Shown here: one piece after another, positions 44,163 through 52,226 of the stretch
How the letters are laid out: every line of letters starts with the position of its first letter
How positions within the stretch are numbered: the stretch's first letter is position 1
Source: M55B127 sp034521955
GTDB lineage: Bacteria; Bacillota; Halanaerobiia; Halanaerobiales; M55B127
Reading direction: 5' to 3'
Assembly: GCA_034521955.1 (NCBI GenBank)
Contig: JAXHLT010000006.1
Span: 1-64,000 of the forward strand
DNA length: 64,000 nt
Translations under genes and position numbers: made by a program
Notes under the pieces: generated by a model
What the model saw: the letters and a program-made list of their open reading frames with translations, nothing else
What the model was told of the DNA's origin: nothing
The model's database searches: none

Positions 44163-44190
44163 TCAAAGAAATATCAATATAATATATAAT

Positions 44191-44225
44191 AATCGGCAGT
44201 AAGTAAAATTATTGCCGATTTTTTG
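44191..44225 (+). terminator. intrinsic terminator after the PHP gene
   Basis: AATCGGCA (44191-44198) pairs with TGCCGATT (44213-44220), followed by a T run. Confidence 0.85.
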
Positions 44226-44228
44226 TAT

Positions 44229-44256
44229 TTGAAATTTTAGAAAAAATAATTATAAT
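44229..44256 (+). promoter_or_regulatory. hsp20 promoter
   Basis: TTGAAA (44229-44234), a 16-nt spacer and TATAAT (44251-44256). The start of transcription would fall in the repeated heptads at 44268-44302. Confidence 0.65.
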
Positions 44257-44267
44257 AATAAGTAGAA

Positions 44268-44302
44268 AGTCAAGAAAAGTCAAAAAGTCAAATAAAGACA
44301 AA
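44268..44302 (+). promoter_or_regulatory. CtsR-like operator repeats
   Basis: Four direct heptads AGTCAAG, AGTCAAA, AGTCAAA and AGACAAA start at 44268, 44278, 44286 and 44296. The first two are 3 nt apart and closely match the CtsR consensus RGTCAAA-NAN-RGTCAAA. They lie just after the -10 of hsp20, where repressor binding would block transcription. Confidence 0.65.
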
Positions 44303-44322
44303 AAAATTCAGGAGGTGTCTGT

Positions 44323-44760
44323 ATGTTTGATTTAATTCCAAGTCGTAGAAGTGAAAATAAGATGACTGAAAGAAGTGAGGATCCTTTTGATGCATTATGG
44401 AATAGCTTTTTTAACAATGTGAGGGAACATTCTGAGCTAGGTTTTAGGACAGATGTTAAAGAAACAGAGGATAAATATATTATAGACGCTGAACTCCCTG
44501 GGATGAATAAAGATAATATCAAAGTTGAAATGGAAGACAACTATCTAACAATCACTGCCAATAATGAAAATTATGAGGAAGAAGAAAGTGAAGGATATAT
44601 ACGTAGAGAAAGAAGAAAAGGAAGTTACTGTAGAAGCTTCTATATTGAAAATATTAAAGAAGATGAAGTAGAAGCTGAATATAACAACGGTATTTTAGAA
44701 ATATCTCTACCTAAAAAAGAAGAAACAGTCACTAGAAAGAAAAAAATCGATATTAAGTAA
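44323..44760 (+). CDS. hsp20: small heat-shock protein Hsp20
   Basis: 145 residues with a short variable N-terminus and an alpha-crystallin domain (about 42-145): ELPGMNKDNIKVEMEDNYLTI, the RSFYIENI strand and the NGILEISLPKKE end. It is an ATP-independent holdase. A strong AGGAGGTG site precedes ATG. The operator-like heptads upstream suggest CtsR control. Confidence 0.93.
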   Translation: MFDLIPSRRSENKMTERSEDPFDALWNSFFNNVREHSELGFRTDVKETEDKYIIDAELPGMNKDNIKVEMEDNYLTITANNENYEEEESEGYIRRERRKGSYCRSFYIENIKEDEVEAEYNNGILEISLPKKEETVTRKKKIDIK

Positions 44761-44779
44761 AATATAATAACTTCTCAAG

Positions 44780-44805
44780 TCCCGGTTTTTTTACCGGGAT
44801 TTTTT
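44780..44805 (+). terminator. intrinsic terminator after hsp20
   Basis: TCCCGGT (44780-44786) pairs with ACCGGGA (44793-44799), followed by six T. Confidence 0.87.
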
Positions 44806-44836
44806 AATTTTTTCTAAAAATAAGATATAATAAATA

Positions 44837-44852
44837 TGGAATGGTTTTTGCA
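44837..44852 (+). promoter_or_regulatory. sigma-54 promoter upstream of hbd
   Basis: TGGAATGGTTTTTGCA has GG and GC exactly 10 nt apart (the -24 and -12 elements). It lies 46 nt before the hbd start codon and after the hsp20 terminator. Confidence 0.7.
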
Positions 44853-44898
44853 TTAATTAATAATGGTTAGGATAATTTTTAAAAGGAGGAATAAATTT

Positions 44899-45741
44899 AT
44901 GAATAAAACTGCAGTAATTGGAGCAGGAACAATGGGCAATGGCATAGCACAGGTTATCGCTACAGCGGGTTATAAAGTAACTATAGTTGATTTAAGTGAA
45001 GAATTACTCAAAAGTGGTATAGATACAATTGAAAATAACATTAATCGTGCAATAAAAAAAGATAAGTTAAATAAAAGAGATAAAGAACTAATAATGGGTA
45101 GAATAAAAACAACTACTGAGTATGAAGATATAAAAGATGTTGATTTGGTAATTGAGGCTGTACCTGAAAAAAAAGAGATTAAAAAACAGGTCTTTAAAAA
45201 ATTAGATGACACATTAAATGAGGATGCAATAATAGCAAGTAATACATCTGCTTTAAGCCTCACAGAGCTAGCAACTGTCACCGGTAGACCGGAAAAAGTA
45301 GTAGGAATACATTTCTTTAATCCGGTAACTATTATGAAACTAGTCGAGTTAATCAGAAATATAATAACGAGTGATGATACTTTTGAAAAAGCAAGATCTT
45401 TTGTTGATTCATTAGGAAAAAAAGCAATAGAAGTAAATGAATCACCCGGGTTTGTAGTAAATAGATTACTAATACCAATGATAAATGAAGCAATCTTTTT
45501 AGTTGAGGAAAATATTGCTTCACCAAATGCTATAGATACTGCTATGAAATTAGGAGCTAATCATCCCTTAGGTCCGTTAGCATTGGCAGATTTAATTGGT
45601 TTAGATGTTTGTCTATCAATAATGGAATCCTTACAGGATGAGTTCGGTGATCCTAAATACAGACCTGCACCACTGCTTAAAAAGAAAGTTAGAGCAGGGC
45701 AGTTAGGTAGAAAAACTGGAGAAGGATTTTATCAATATTAA
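44899..45741 (+). CDS. hbd: 3-hydroxybutyryl-CoA dehydrogenase
   Basis: 280 residues. The NAD-binding GAGTMGNGIAQ, IASNTSALSLTEL and HFFNPVTIMKLVEL (catalytic histidine) are all present. It interconverts acetoacetyl-CoA and 3-hydroxybutyryl-CoA. ATG 44899 follows AAAAGGAGG; the longer reading from 44863 has no RBS. It starts the sigma-54-type operon hbd, crotonase, CoA-transferase and links lysine-derived C4 units with butyrate metabolism. Confidence 0.94.
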   Translation: MNKTAVIGAGTMGNGIAQVIATAGYKVTIVDLSEELLKSGIDTIENNINRAIKKDKLNKRDKELIMGRIKTTTEYEDIKDVDLVIEAVPEKKEIKKQVFKKLDDTLNEDAIIASNTSALSLTELATVTGRPEKVVGIHFFNPVTIMKLVELIRNIITSDDTFEKARSFVDSLGKKAIEVNESPGFVVNRLLIPMINEAIFLVEENIASPNAIDTAMKLGANHPLGPLALADLIGLDVCLSIMESLQDEFGDPKYRPAPLLKKKVRAGQLGRKTGEGFYQY

Positions 45742-45758
45742 GAAAGAAGGGGTTTAAT

Positions 45759-46541
45759 ATGGACTTTAAAAATATAGAATTTAAAAAAGAAGATAAAAAA
45801 GCATATATAGTAATTAATAAACCGAAATCATTAAATTCATTGAATGAAGAGACTTTAGTAGAATTAGATCAAATATTAGATTTGATAGCCAAAGATAAAA
45901 ATTTACGTGTAGTAATAATTAGAGGAAAAGGAGACAAGGCTTTTGTAGCAGGTGCTGATATCAAAGAAATGGCTGGAATGGATCCTATTCAAGCTGAAGA
46001 GTTTGCTTCTTTAGGTCAAAAAGTATTTGATAAAATAGAAAAGTTATCACTTCCTGTTATAGCCGCAGTAAATGGCCATGCTTTAGGTGGAGGATGTGAA
46101 CTAGCATTAGCCTGTGATATAAGAATAGCAAGCGAAAATGCACAGTTTGGACAGCCTGAAGTCGGTTTGGGCATAATCCCCGGGTTTGGTGGAACCCAAA
46201 GACTGAATAAGATAATCGGTGAAGGATTAGCAAAAGAGTATATATACACCGGTAAAACTATCGATAGTAAAAAGGCAAAGGAAATTAATCTAGCAAATCA
46301 TGTTGTTAAATTAGATAAATTAGATGATAAGGCAGAAGAAATAGCTTATGAAATTATGAACAATTCACCTTCTGCAGTTAAGATGGCTAAAAGAGCAATA
46401 AACTTCAAACATGATTCTAATCAAGCTAGTGGACTTGATTATGAAGCAAAGCTTTTTGGACTTTGTTTTAGTACTTATGACCAACAAGAAGGTATGCAGG
46501 CATTTATAAAAAGAGAAAAACCTGATTTTAAAGGAAAGTAA
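45759..46541 (+). CDS. crt: enoyl-CoA hydratase (crotonase)
   Basis: 260 residues of the crotonase family. The oxyanion-hole region AGADIKEMAGM and both catalytic glutamates are in place (GGGCELALACD and GQPEVGLGIIPGFGGTQRL). It hydrates crotonyl-CoA, the product of Kal, to 3-hydroxybutyryl-CoA. It lies 17 nt after hbd. Confidence 0.93.
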   Translation: MDFKNIEFKKEDKKAYIVINKPKSLNSLNEETLVELDQILDLIAKDKNLRVVIIRGKGDKAFVAGADIKEMAGMDPIQAEEFASLGQKVFDKIEKLSLPVIAAVNGHALGGGCELALACDIRIASENAQFGQPEVGLGIIPGFGGTQRLNKIIGEGLAKEYIYTGKTIDSKKAKEINLANHVVKLDKLDDKAEEIAYEIMNNSPSAVKMAKRAINFKHDSNQASGLDYEAKLFGLCFSTYDQQEGMQAFIKREKPDFKGK

Positions 46542-46552
46542 GGAGGCTGTCA

Positions 46553-47206
46553 ATGGATAAGGTAGTTAGCTTAGACTCGATTGATAATCTATTTAATGAT
46601 GGTATGAGGATTATGATTGGTGGTTTTTTAGACTGTGGAACTGCTGAAACTGTTTTGGAACATATAAATAAGCTTAACTTAAAAGATCTTACTGTAATTG
46701 TAAATGATGCTGGATATAATAATAAAAGTAAGGGTAAATTTTTAGCAAATAGCGATATTAATAAAATGATTACTTCTCATATTGGTACTAACCCAGATGT
46801 GGGTGATAAGATGAATAGCAAAAAATTAGATGTAGATCTCATTCCCCAGGGAACTCTTGTAGAACAGATTAGATGTAAAGGATCCGGACTGGGGGGAGTG
46901 TTAACTCCAACAGGAATTGGAACTAAAGCAGAAGAAGGAATGAAAAAATTAAAAGTAGATGGTAAAGAATATATTTTAGCAACACCAATTGGAGCTGATG
47001 TAGCAGTAATTAAAGCATGGAAAGCAGATCGAAGCGGTAATTTAATATATCGATACTCTGCTCGAAACTTCAATCCTATTATGGCAATGGCGGCTGATAA
47101 AGTTATTGTAGAGGTTGAAGAAATAGTAGATAATGGTGATTTAGATAATAATAATATCATGACTTCTAATATCTTTACAGATTATATTATTCAATCAGAA
47201 ATGTAA
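46553..47206 (+). CDS. CoA-transferase subunit A
   Basis: 217 residues of the class I CoA-transferase alpha family (GGFLDCGTAETV, GSGLGGVLTPTGIGT, NFNPIMAMAADKVIVEVEEIV). With subunit B it probably acts as butyryl-CoA:acetoacetate CoA-transferase, the closing step of lysine fermentation, though acetate/butyrate transferase is possible. The subunit B gene is separated by a 94-nt gap with its own promoter, which is unusual for such pairs. Confidence 0.88.
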   Translation: MDKVVSLDSIDNLFNDGMRIMIGGFLDCGTAETVLEHINKLNLKDLTVIVNDAGYNNKSKGKFLANSDINKMITSHIGTNPDVGDKMNSKKLDVDLIPQGTLVEQIRCKGSGLGGVLTPTGIGTKAEEGMKKLKVDGKEYILATPIGADVAVIKAWKADRSGNLIYRYSARNFNPIMAMAADKVIVEVEEIVDNGDLDNNNIMTSNIFTDYIIQSEM

Positions 47207-47218
47207 AAAAAGTATAAA

Positions 47219-47247
47219 TTGACATATATTTTTATAGATATTATTAT
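47219..47247 (+). promoter_or_regulatory. vegetative promoter for CoA-transferase subunit B
   Basis: TTGACA (47219-47224), 17-nt spacer and TATTAT (47242-47247); TATAAT at 47245-47250 overlaps. It lies between the two subunit genes. Confidence 0.6.
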
Positions 47248-47300
47248 AATTTGTTTTTAATAATAGTTCTTATATGCTGCAGATAAGAAAGGGTGAAAAA

Positions 47301-47951
47301 ATGTCTCAGAATAAAAAGAAAATTGCTCAAAGAATCGCCCGAGAAATAAGTGACGGAGATGTAGTTAACTTAGGAATTGGTATTCCAACCTCAGTGTGTG
47401 ATTACATACCTGAAAATATTGAAGTAACAATCCATTCTGAAAATGGACTTATTGGTCTTGATAAAGAAGCTGAAGAAGGTTTTGAAGACAAAGATATAAT
47501 TAATGCAAGTGGGAAACATGCCACTATTAAAAATACGGGAAGTTTTTTTGATACAGCGATGTCCTTTAATATTATAAGAGGTGGACATCTCGATATGACA
47601 GTTTTAGGAGCTCTACAAGTAGATGGTAAAGGTAATATTGCTAACTGGATGATACCGGGAAAACTTGTACCTGGTATGGGAGGAGCAATGGATTTAACCG
47701 TTGGAGCAAAAAGGGTAATCTGTGCTATAACCCATCAAACTAAAAGTGGAAGTTCAAAGATAAAAAAGGAGTGTAACCTTCCCCTTACTGCTGAAGGTGA
47801 AGTTGATCTGATAGTAACTGAACTGGCAGTAATGGAAGTTACAGAACAGGGTTTATTATTAAAAGAAATTGCTGAAGGTACAACAGTTGAAGAAGTGGTT
47901 AATAAAACAGAGGCAGAGTTAATAATTAGTGATGATATAAAAGAGTTTTGA
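47301..47951 (+). CDS. CoA-transferase subunit B
   Basis: 216 residues. The active-site glutamate lies in IHSENGLIGL; GGHLDMTVLGALQVDGKGNIANWMIPGKLVPGMGGAMDL is typical of the beta subunit. ATG 47301 has GAAAGGGTG upstream. It partners the preceding alpha subunit. A strong bidirectional terminator follows. Confidence 0.93.
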   Translation: MSQNKKKIAQRIAREISDGDVVNLGIGIPTSVCDYIPENIEVTIHSENGLIGLDKEAEEGFEDKDIINASGKHATIKNTGSFFDTAMSFNIIRGGHLDMTVLGALQVDGKGNIANWMIPGKLVPGMGGAMDLTVGAKRVICAITHQTKSGSSKIKKECNLPLTAEGEVDLIVTELAVMEVTEQGLLLKEIAEGTTVEEVVNKTEAELIISDDIKEF

Positions 47952-47967
47952 TACCTATAATGATAAA

Positions 47968-48024
47968 ACTCCCCTTAAAGCTTGGAATTGTTTTAAAAAC
48001 ATTTAGCTTAAGGGGAGTTTTTTT
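47968..48024. terminator. bidirectional terminator between CoA-transferase and kamA
   Basis: ACTCCCCTTAA (47968-47978) pairs with TTAAGGGGAGT (48008-48018), flanked by A and T runs on both sides, so it can serve both convergent genes. Confidence 0.87.
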
Positions 48025-48042
48025 ATCTATTTAGTTTACTTT

Positions 48043-49239
48043 TTAATTATTAATAGTATAAATATCGTCATCGATTAATTTTGAAACACCGCGGTTTAAC
48101 TTATCACCTTGATGTTCAGATTTATCATAACCTGGTTCTGTATAGGCATAGACCTTACCTTCATAGTTTCTTAAAATAACTTTGTCTTTAGCCTGTGAAA
48201 TCATATACTGTGGACTTACTGGTATTTTACCACCACCACCTGGTGCATCGATTACATAAGTGGGAACAGCCATACCTGTGGTATGCTGTCTTAATGATTC
48301 TATTATTTCGATACCTTTACTGACTGTAGTTCTAAAATGTTCAATACCTTTTGAAAGATCACACTGGTATAGATAATACGGTTTTACTCTTATATATAAA
48401 AGATCTTGCACTAATTTTTTCATAACTGCAGGTTGGTCATTAATACCTTTAAGTAAGACTGTTTGATTACCAACCGGAATACCGGCATAATTTAGTTTTT
48501 CAATAGCTTTTTTTACAGTTGGTGTGATTTCTTTGGGATGGTTGAACTGTAAATTTAAATATATCGGATGATATTTTTTCAACATCTCAACTAAATCGTC
48601 GGTAATTCTTTGTGGCATAACAACCGGTGTTCTCGATCCAATTCTAATTATTTCTACATGATCAATAGCCCTTAATTTTTTAATGATACTTTCTAGCTTA
48701 TCATTGGATACTAAAAGAGCATCTCCACCTGATAAAAGCACATCTCTGATTTGTTCATTATTCTTTATGTATTCAACTGCCTGGTCAATTTGACTTTTAG
48801 GCATAGCTTTATCAGTTACACCCGCAAATCTTCTTCTAGTACAGTGACGACAGTACATTGAACACTGGTCAGTAATTAAAAGCAGAACTCTATCAGGATA
48901 TCTATGTGTAAGACCAGGTACAGGTGAATCTATATCTTCATGTAATGGATCTTCCATATCTGCATTACCAAGATTTAATTCTTTAGCAGTGGGAACTGCC
49001 TGTTTTCGTATTGGGCAGTTACGGTCATCATAGTTCATTAAAGTTGCATAATATGGAGTAATAGCCATTCTTAATTTATTTAAGGAAGAAGAAATTTCGT
49101 CTTTTTCTTTTTCATTTAAATCAATAACCTGTTGAAGAGTATCTATATCTGTAATTCTATTTTTAACCTGCCATTTCCAATCATTCCACTCTTTTTCACT
49201 TACATCACTCCATAAGTCAATCTTTTTATAATCACGCAT
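48043..49239 (-). CDS. kamA: lysine 2,3-aminomutase
   Basis: 398 residues. The radical-SAM cluster is C126-x3-C130-x2-C133; the PLP lysine is K338 in GGGGKIP; D294 and D331 correspond to the two lysine-recognising aspartates of the Clostridium enzyme. It converts L-lysine to L-beta-lysine, the first step of lysine fermentation. It is transcribed opposite to the other pathway genes, with its own sigma-54-type promoter (49295-49311), so it could still be coregulated. Confidence 0.95.
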   Translation of the reverse strand: MRDYKKIDLWSDVSEKEWNDWKWQVKNRITDIDTLQQVIDLNEKEKDEISSSLNKLRMAITPYYATLMNYDDRNCPIRKQAVPTAKELNLGNADMEDPLHEDIDSPVPGLTHRYPDRVLLLITDQCSMYCRHCTRRRFAGVTDKAMPKSQIDQAVEYIKNNEQIRDVLLSGGDALLVSNDKLESIIKKLRAIDHVEIIRIGSRTPVVMPQRITDDLVEMLKKYHPIYLNLQFNHPKEITPTVKKAIEKLNYAGIPVGNQTVLLKGINDQPAVMKKLVQDLLYIRVKPYYLYQCDLSKGIEHFRTTVSKGIEIIESLRQHTTGMAVPTYVIDAPGGGGKIPVSPQYMISQAKDKVILRNYEGKVYAYTEPGYDKSEHQGDKLNRGVSKLIDDDIYTINN

Positions 49240-49294
49240 TTTATACCCCCTAGTTTATATGTAAAAAAATAAATTAAATACCAATATATTATTA

Positions 49295-49311
49295 TGCAAA
49301 AAGTATTCCAG
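49295..49311 (-). promoter_or_regulatory. sigma-54 promoter upstream of kamA
   Basis: On the minus strand the sequence reads CTGGAATACTTTTTGCA, with GG and GC 10 nt apart. It lies about 57 nt before the kamA start and is nearly identical to the hbd site. Confidence 0.7.
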
Positions 49312-49393
49312 TTGGTGATAATGTTGAAGATAAATATAGAATGTAATATAATAAAAGTTGTTAATAATTAAATAAGTAGGGAAGGGATATATT

Positions 49394-50473
49394 ATGAAAA
49401 AAATGCCCAGAGTAAACATTAACTTAGATAATATCGAACAAAATGCACGTTTATTAAAAAAACGTTGTGATAAAAAAGGAATAGATATCACCGGAGTAGT
49501 TAAAGGAGGAGCAGGTGATTTAAGAATAGTTAATGCTCTTGTAGCCGGTGGAATAACAACCCTGGGTGATTCCAGGATTGAAAACATTATAAAGATGCGA
49601 GAAGCAGGATTTGATAATAAAATGGTTTTATTGAGGTTACCTATGTTAACCGAAATAAAAGAACTTATCAAATATGTGGATATTAGTTTAAACTCTGAAT
49701 TAGTTACATTAGAGAGTATCGGCCGTCAGGCTATTAAAAATGAAACAGAACATAAAGTTATTATTATGGTTGATGTAGGTGATTTAAGAGAAGGGGTTTT
49801 AGTTAAAGATTTAATTGGTTTTATGAAAGATGCTATTGAAATTGAGGGAGTCAATGTAATTGGTATTGGTACAAATGTAGGTTGTTATGGTGGAGTATTA
49901 CCTACAAAAGATAATACTAAAATATTAATTGATCTTAAAAAAGAAATTAAAGAAAAACTAAACTATGAATTAGAAGTAATATCTGGTGGTAATACAGCAA
50001 CAACTATCTTACTTGAAAGAGATGAACTACCAGAAGGTATAAACAATCTAAGAGTTGGTGAAGGCTTAGTTCAGGGAACTGATATTACTCACCAAAGAGA
50101 GATACCATTTTTAAATAGTAATAATATTACTCTTTCTGCTGAAGTAATTGAGTTGAAAGAAAAGCCATCAGCGCCAACTGGAAAAACCGGTCATGATGCG
50201 TTTGGCAACAAACCGGAGTTTGAAGATAAAGGAGTTATAAAAAGGGCTATTTTGGCTGTTGGAAGGCAGGATGTTAAAATAGATGGTATGACTCCCATGT
50301 TGGATGGTGTAGAGATTTTAGGGGCAAGCAGTGACCATCTACTATGTGATGTGACTGAAGCTATACGAGAATTACAAATTGGTAGTGAAATTGAGTTTAA
50401 ATTAAACTATGGAGCAATGCTTAAAGCAATGACTTCACATTATATTGATAAACATTATATAAGTTCACTTTAA
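49394..50473 (+). CDS. Orr-type amino acid racemase (PLP, alanine racemase fold)
   Basis: 359 residues. The N-terminal alanine-racemase-like barrel carries the PLP lysine K37 in GVVKGGAG, with VDVGDLREGV, GIGTNVGCYGG and ISGGNTAT typical of the ornithine racemase (Orr) family. No ornithine aminomutase (OraSE) is present. KamDE can act on D-lysine as well as beta-lysine, so a lysine racemase function is plausible here. It is divergent from kamA. Confidence 0.83.
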   Translation: MKKMPRVNINLDNIEQNARLLKKRCDKKGIDITGVVKGGAGDLRIVNALVAGGITTLGDSRIENIIKMREAGFDNKMVLLRLPMLTEIKELIKYVDISLNSELVTLESIGRQAIKNETEHKVIIMVDVGDLREGVLVKDLIGFMKDAIEIEGVNVIGIGTNVGCYGGVLPTKDNTKILIDLKKEIKEKLNYELEVISGGNTATTILLERDELPEGINNLRVGEGLVQGTDITHQREIPFLNSNNITLSAEVIELKEKPSAPTGKTGHDAFGNKPEFEDKGVIKRAILAVGRQDVKIDGMTPMLDGVEILGASSDHLLCDVTEAIRELQIGSEIEFKLNYGAMLKAMTSHYIDKHYISSL

Positions 50474-52071
50474 TTTTCAAACACTAATTTAGAACTTTTA
50501 AAAACCTGTTGTACTTTTAAATTAATTAGTTCTTCAGGTTCTAATTCAAGGGGATTTTTATTGAAAGTTATAAAGTCAGCCTGATAACCATTTTTAATTT
50601 TGCCCTTAATATTTTCATCAAAAGATTGAAATGCCGGTCCTGTAGTATATAACTGCAGGGCTTTTTTTATACCTATAATTTCATTAGGTATCCAGCTTTC
50701 TTCGGCTCTCATTTTGGGATCTTTTCTTTTAACACTTGCATAAACTCCCAGTAATGGATTGATATCTTCCACAGGGGCATCAGAGCTTCCCACAAGATTG
50801 ATACCTTTTTCAATTAAACTTCTCATTCTGTAAAGTAACTTAGCTCTGCGTTTACCGAGTCTTTTTTCAGCAAACTTATAGTCTGAACTAATAAAGGTTG
50901 GTTGAATAGATAAAACAATATTATATTTTTTAATTTTTTCAGCAAGCTTGTCATCGATCATAGAGGCATGTACGATAATAGGCCTTAAATTCTTTTTAGG
51001 GTACTTATCTTTCATCTTCATATAAATCTTTACAACATTTTCAACAGCTTTGATTCCTATTGCATGGACAGCAGGTTGGAAATTATTTTGATAAGCTAAA
51101 TCTACTAAAGATTCTAATTTATCGGTATCAAATAATAATCCCCCTTTAGTTGTTGTATCATCGGTATATGGTTTTCTAAGGGCAGCAGTTCTACCTCCCA
51201 AGGAGCCGTCATACATAAACTTAACAGGACCGGTATTTAATCCTTCAATATCTTTAACCTGTTCTCTAATTTTATTGTAGTAATTAAAGTCTTCTTTTTG
51301 ATTTACTCTAAGCTGTAATGTAATATCAATTGGAAGATTTTTATCATTAGCTAGTTCAAGATAACTATTAAAGATATAGTCTCGATACTTTTTCTGGGTG
51401 AAATCATCGGTATGAATAGATGTAATACCATTTTTTAAGAAATCATCAAATGAATTTTCTATTATTTCTTTAAATCTTTCTTTTTGTTTTTCTAAAACAA
51501 GGTCATCAAATACTGTAATGGATTCATCCTGTAGTACTCCGGTTGGGTAACCTTCTTTGTCCCGAATAAATTTACCACCTTCGGGATCAGGTGTGTTTTG
51601 ATCAATTTGAGCAAGTTCTAATGCTTTTGTATTAGCAAAGGCAACATGTAAACACCTTCTTTTAACTAAAATAGGCATGGTTTTAGATATTTTATCTAAA
51701 AACAGTCTGTCCATTTTATGCTTTGATTTAAACTTCTCTTCATCCCAGTTTATAACGGTAATCCAGTTGTTATCTTTATTTTTTTCTGTCTTGTTTTTTA
51801 TTTTGTTATATACCTCATCGATAGAACTTACATTTTTTAGATTGATACTGTCTTTTTGGAGGGCATAATAAAAATAGTGTAGATGTCCGTCACTAAATGA
51901 AGGCATCACAAACTGTCCATTTAAATCAATTAGTTCAGTATTACTATCTTTAGTTTTTAATAACTGATCTGTTGTTCCGGTTTTTAAAATTTTATTGTCC
52001 TCGGTTAAAAAAGCAGTTACATTATCAGAAAATATTGTTTTTCCATTAATAAATAATTTTTGTTTTGACAT
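50470..52071 (-). CDS. YtcJ-like amidohydrolase
   Basis: 533 residues of the amidohydrolase_3 family: SFSDGHLHYFYYALQ (metal HxH), KFMYDGSLGGRTAALRKPY, VHAIGIKAV and LVGSSDAPVEDINPL. Such enzymes hydrolyse amides or formimino groups of unknown natural substrates. There is no signal peptide. It converges on the racemase gene with the stop codons sharing TTAA (50470-50473), and diverges from the sigma-54 activator. It could deblock an N-acylated lysine, but that is a guess. Confidence 0.83.
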   Translation of the reverse strand: MSKQKLFINGKTIFSDNVTAFLTEDNKILKTGTTDQLLKTKDSNTELIDLNGQFVMPSFSDGHLHYFYYALQKDSINLKNVSSIDEVYNKIKNKTEKNKDNNWITVINWDEEKFKSKHKMDRLFLDKISKTMPILVKRRCLHVAFANTKALELAQIDQNTPDPEGGKFIRDKEGYPTGVLQDESITVFDDLVLEKQKERFKEIIENSFDDFLKNGITSIHTDDFTQKKYRDYIFNSYLELANDKNLPIDITLQLRVNQKEDFNYYNKIREQVKDIEGLNTGPVKFMYDGSLGGRTAALRKPYTDDTTTKGGLLFDTDKLESLVDLAYQNNFQPAVHAIGIKAVENVVKIYMKMKDKYPKKNLRPIIVHASMIDDKLAEKIKKYNIVLSIQPTFISSDYKFAEKRLGKRRAKLLYRMRSLIEKGINLVGSSDAPVEDINPLLGVYASVKRKDPKMRAEESWIPNEIIGIKKALQLYTTGPAFQSFDENIKGKIKNGYQADFITFNKNPLELEPEELINLKVQQVFKSSKLVFEN

Positions 52072-52118
52072 TTTCCCACCTCAATAATTACTTCCACAAG
52101 GATAGATTTATTCCTTTT

Positions 52119-52157
52119 TTGCGCAAGAAATTTTTCTGTGATGCAAAAATACTTGCG
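52119..52157. promoter_or_regulatory. TTGC/GCAA dyads between the amidohydrolase and the sigma-54 activator
   Basis: TTGCGCAA (52119-52126) is a perfect palindrome. CGCAAG (52122-52127) and CTTGCG (52152-52157) form a wider dyad, with GCAA-N6-TTGC inside. These are candidate binding sites for the adjacent Fis-type activator. Confidence 0.4.
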
Positions 52158-52226
52158 ATTTTCAGAAGGTATAACTAATAAAAGAAAGAATAGAATTAAT
52201 ATAAGAAAGTTTAGGGGGATTAAAAG

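Noticed and set aside
49311..49330. A sigma-54 promoter for the racemase, TTGGTGATAATGTTGAA on the + strand.
   Set aside because: The -12 element reads GA where GC is required, so the match fails at an invariant position.
49394..50473. Assignment as ornithine racemase in an ornithine pathway.
   Set aside because: No OraS/OraE genes are present. The large aminomutase here is KamDE (DxHxxG and the PLP lysine 11 residues later in the beta subunit, lysine-pathway neighbours), so an ornithine route is not supported.
52143..52158. A sigma-54 promoter for the activator gene itself (TGCAAAAATACTTGCG).
   Set aside because: The -24 element lacks GG. The spacing is right but the sequence is better explained by the TTGC/GCAA dyads.
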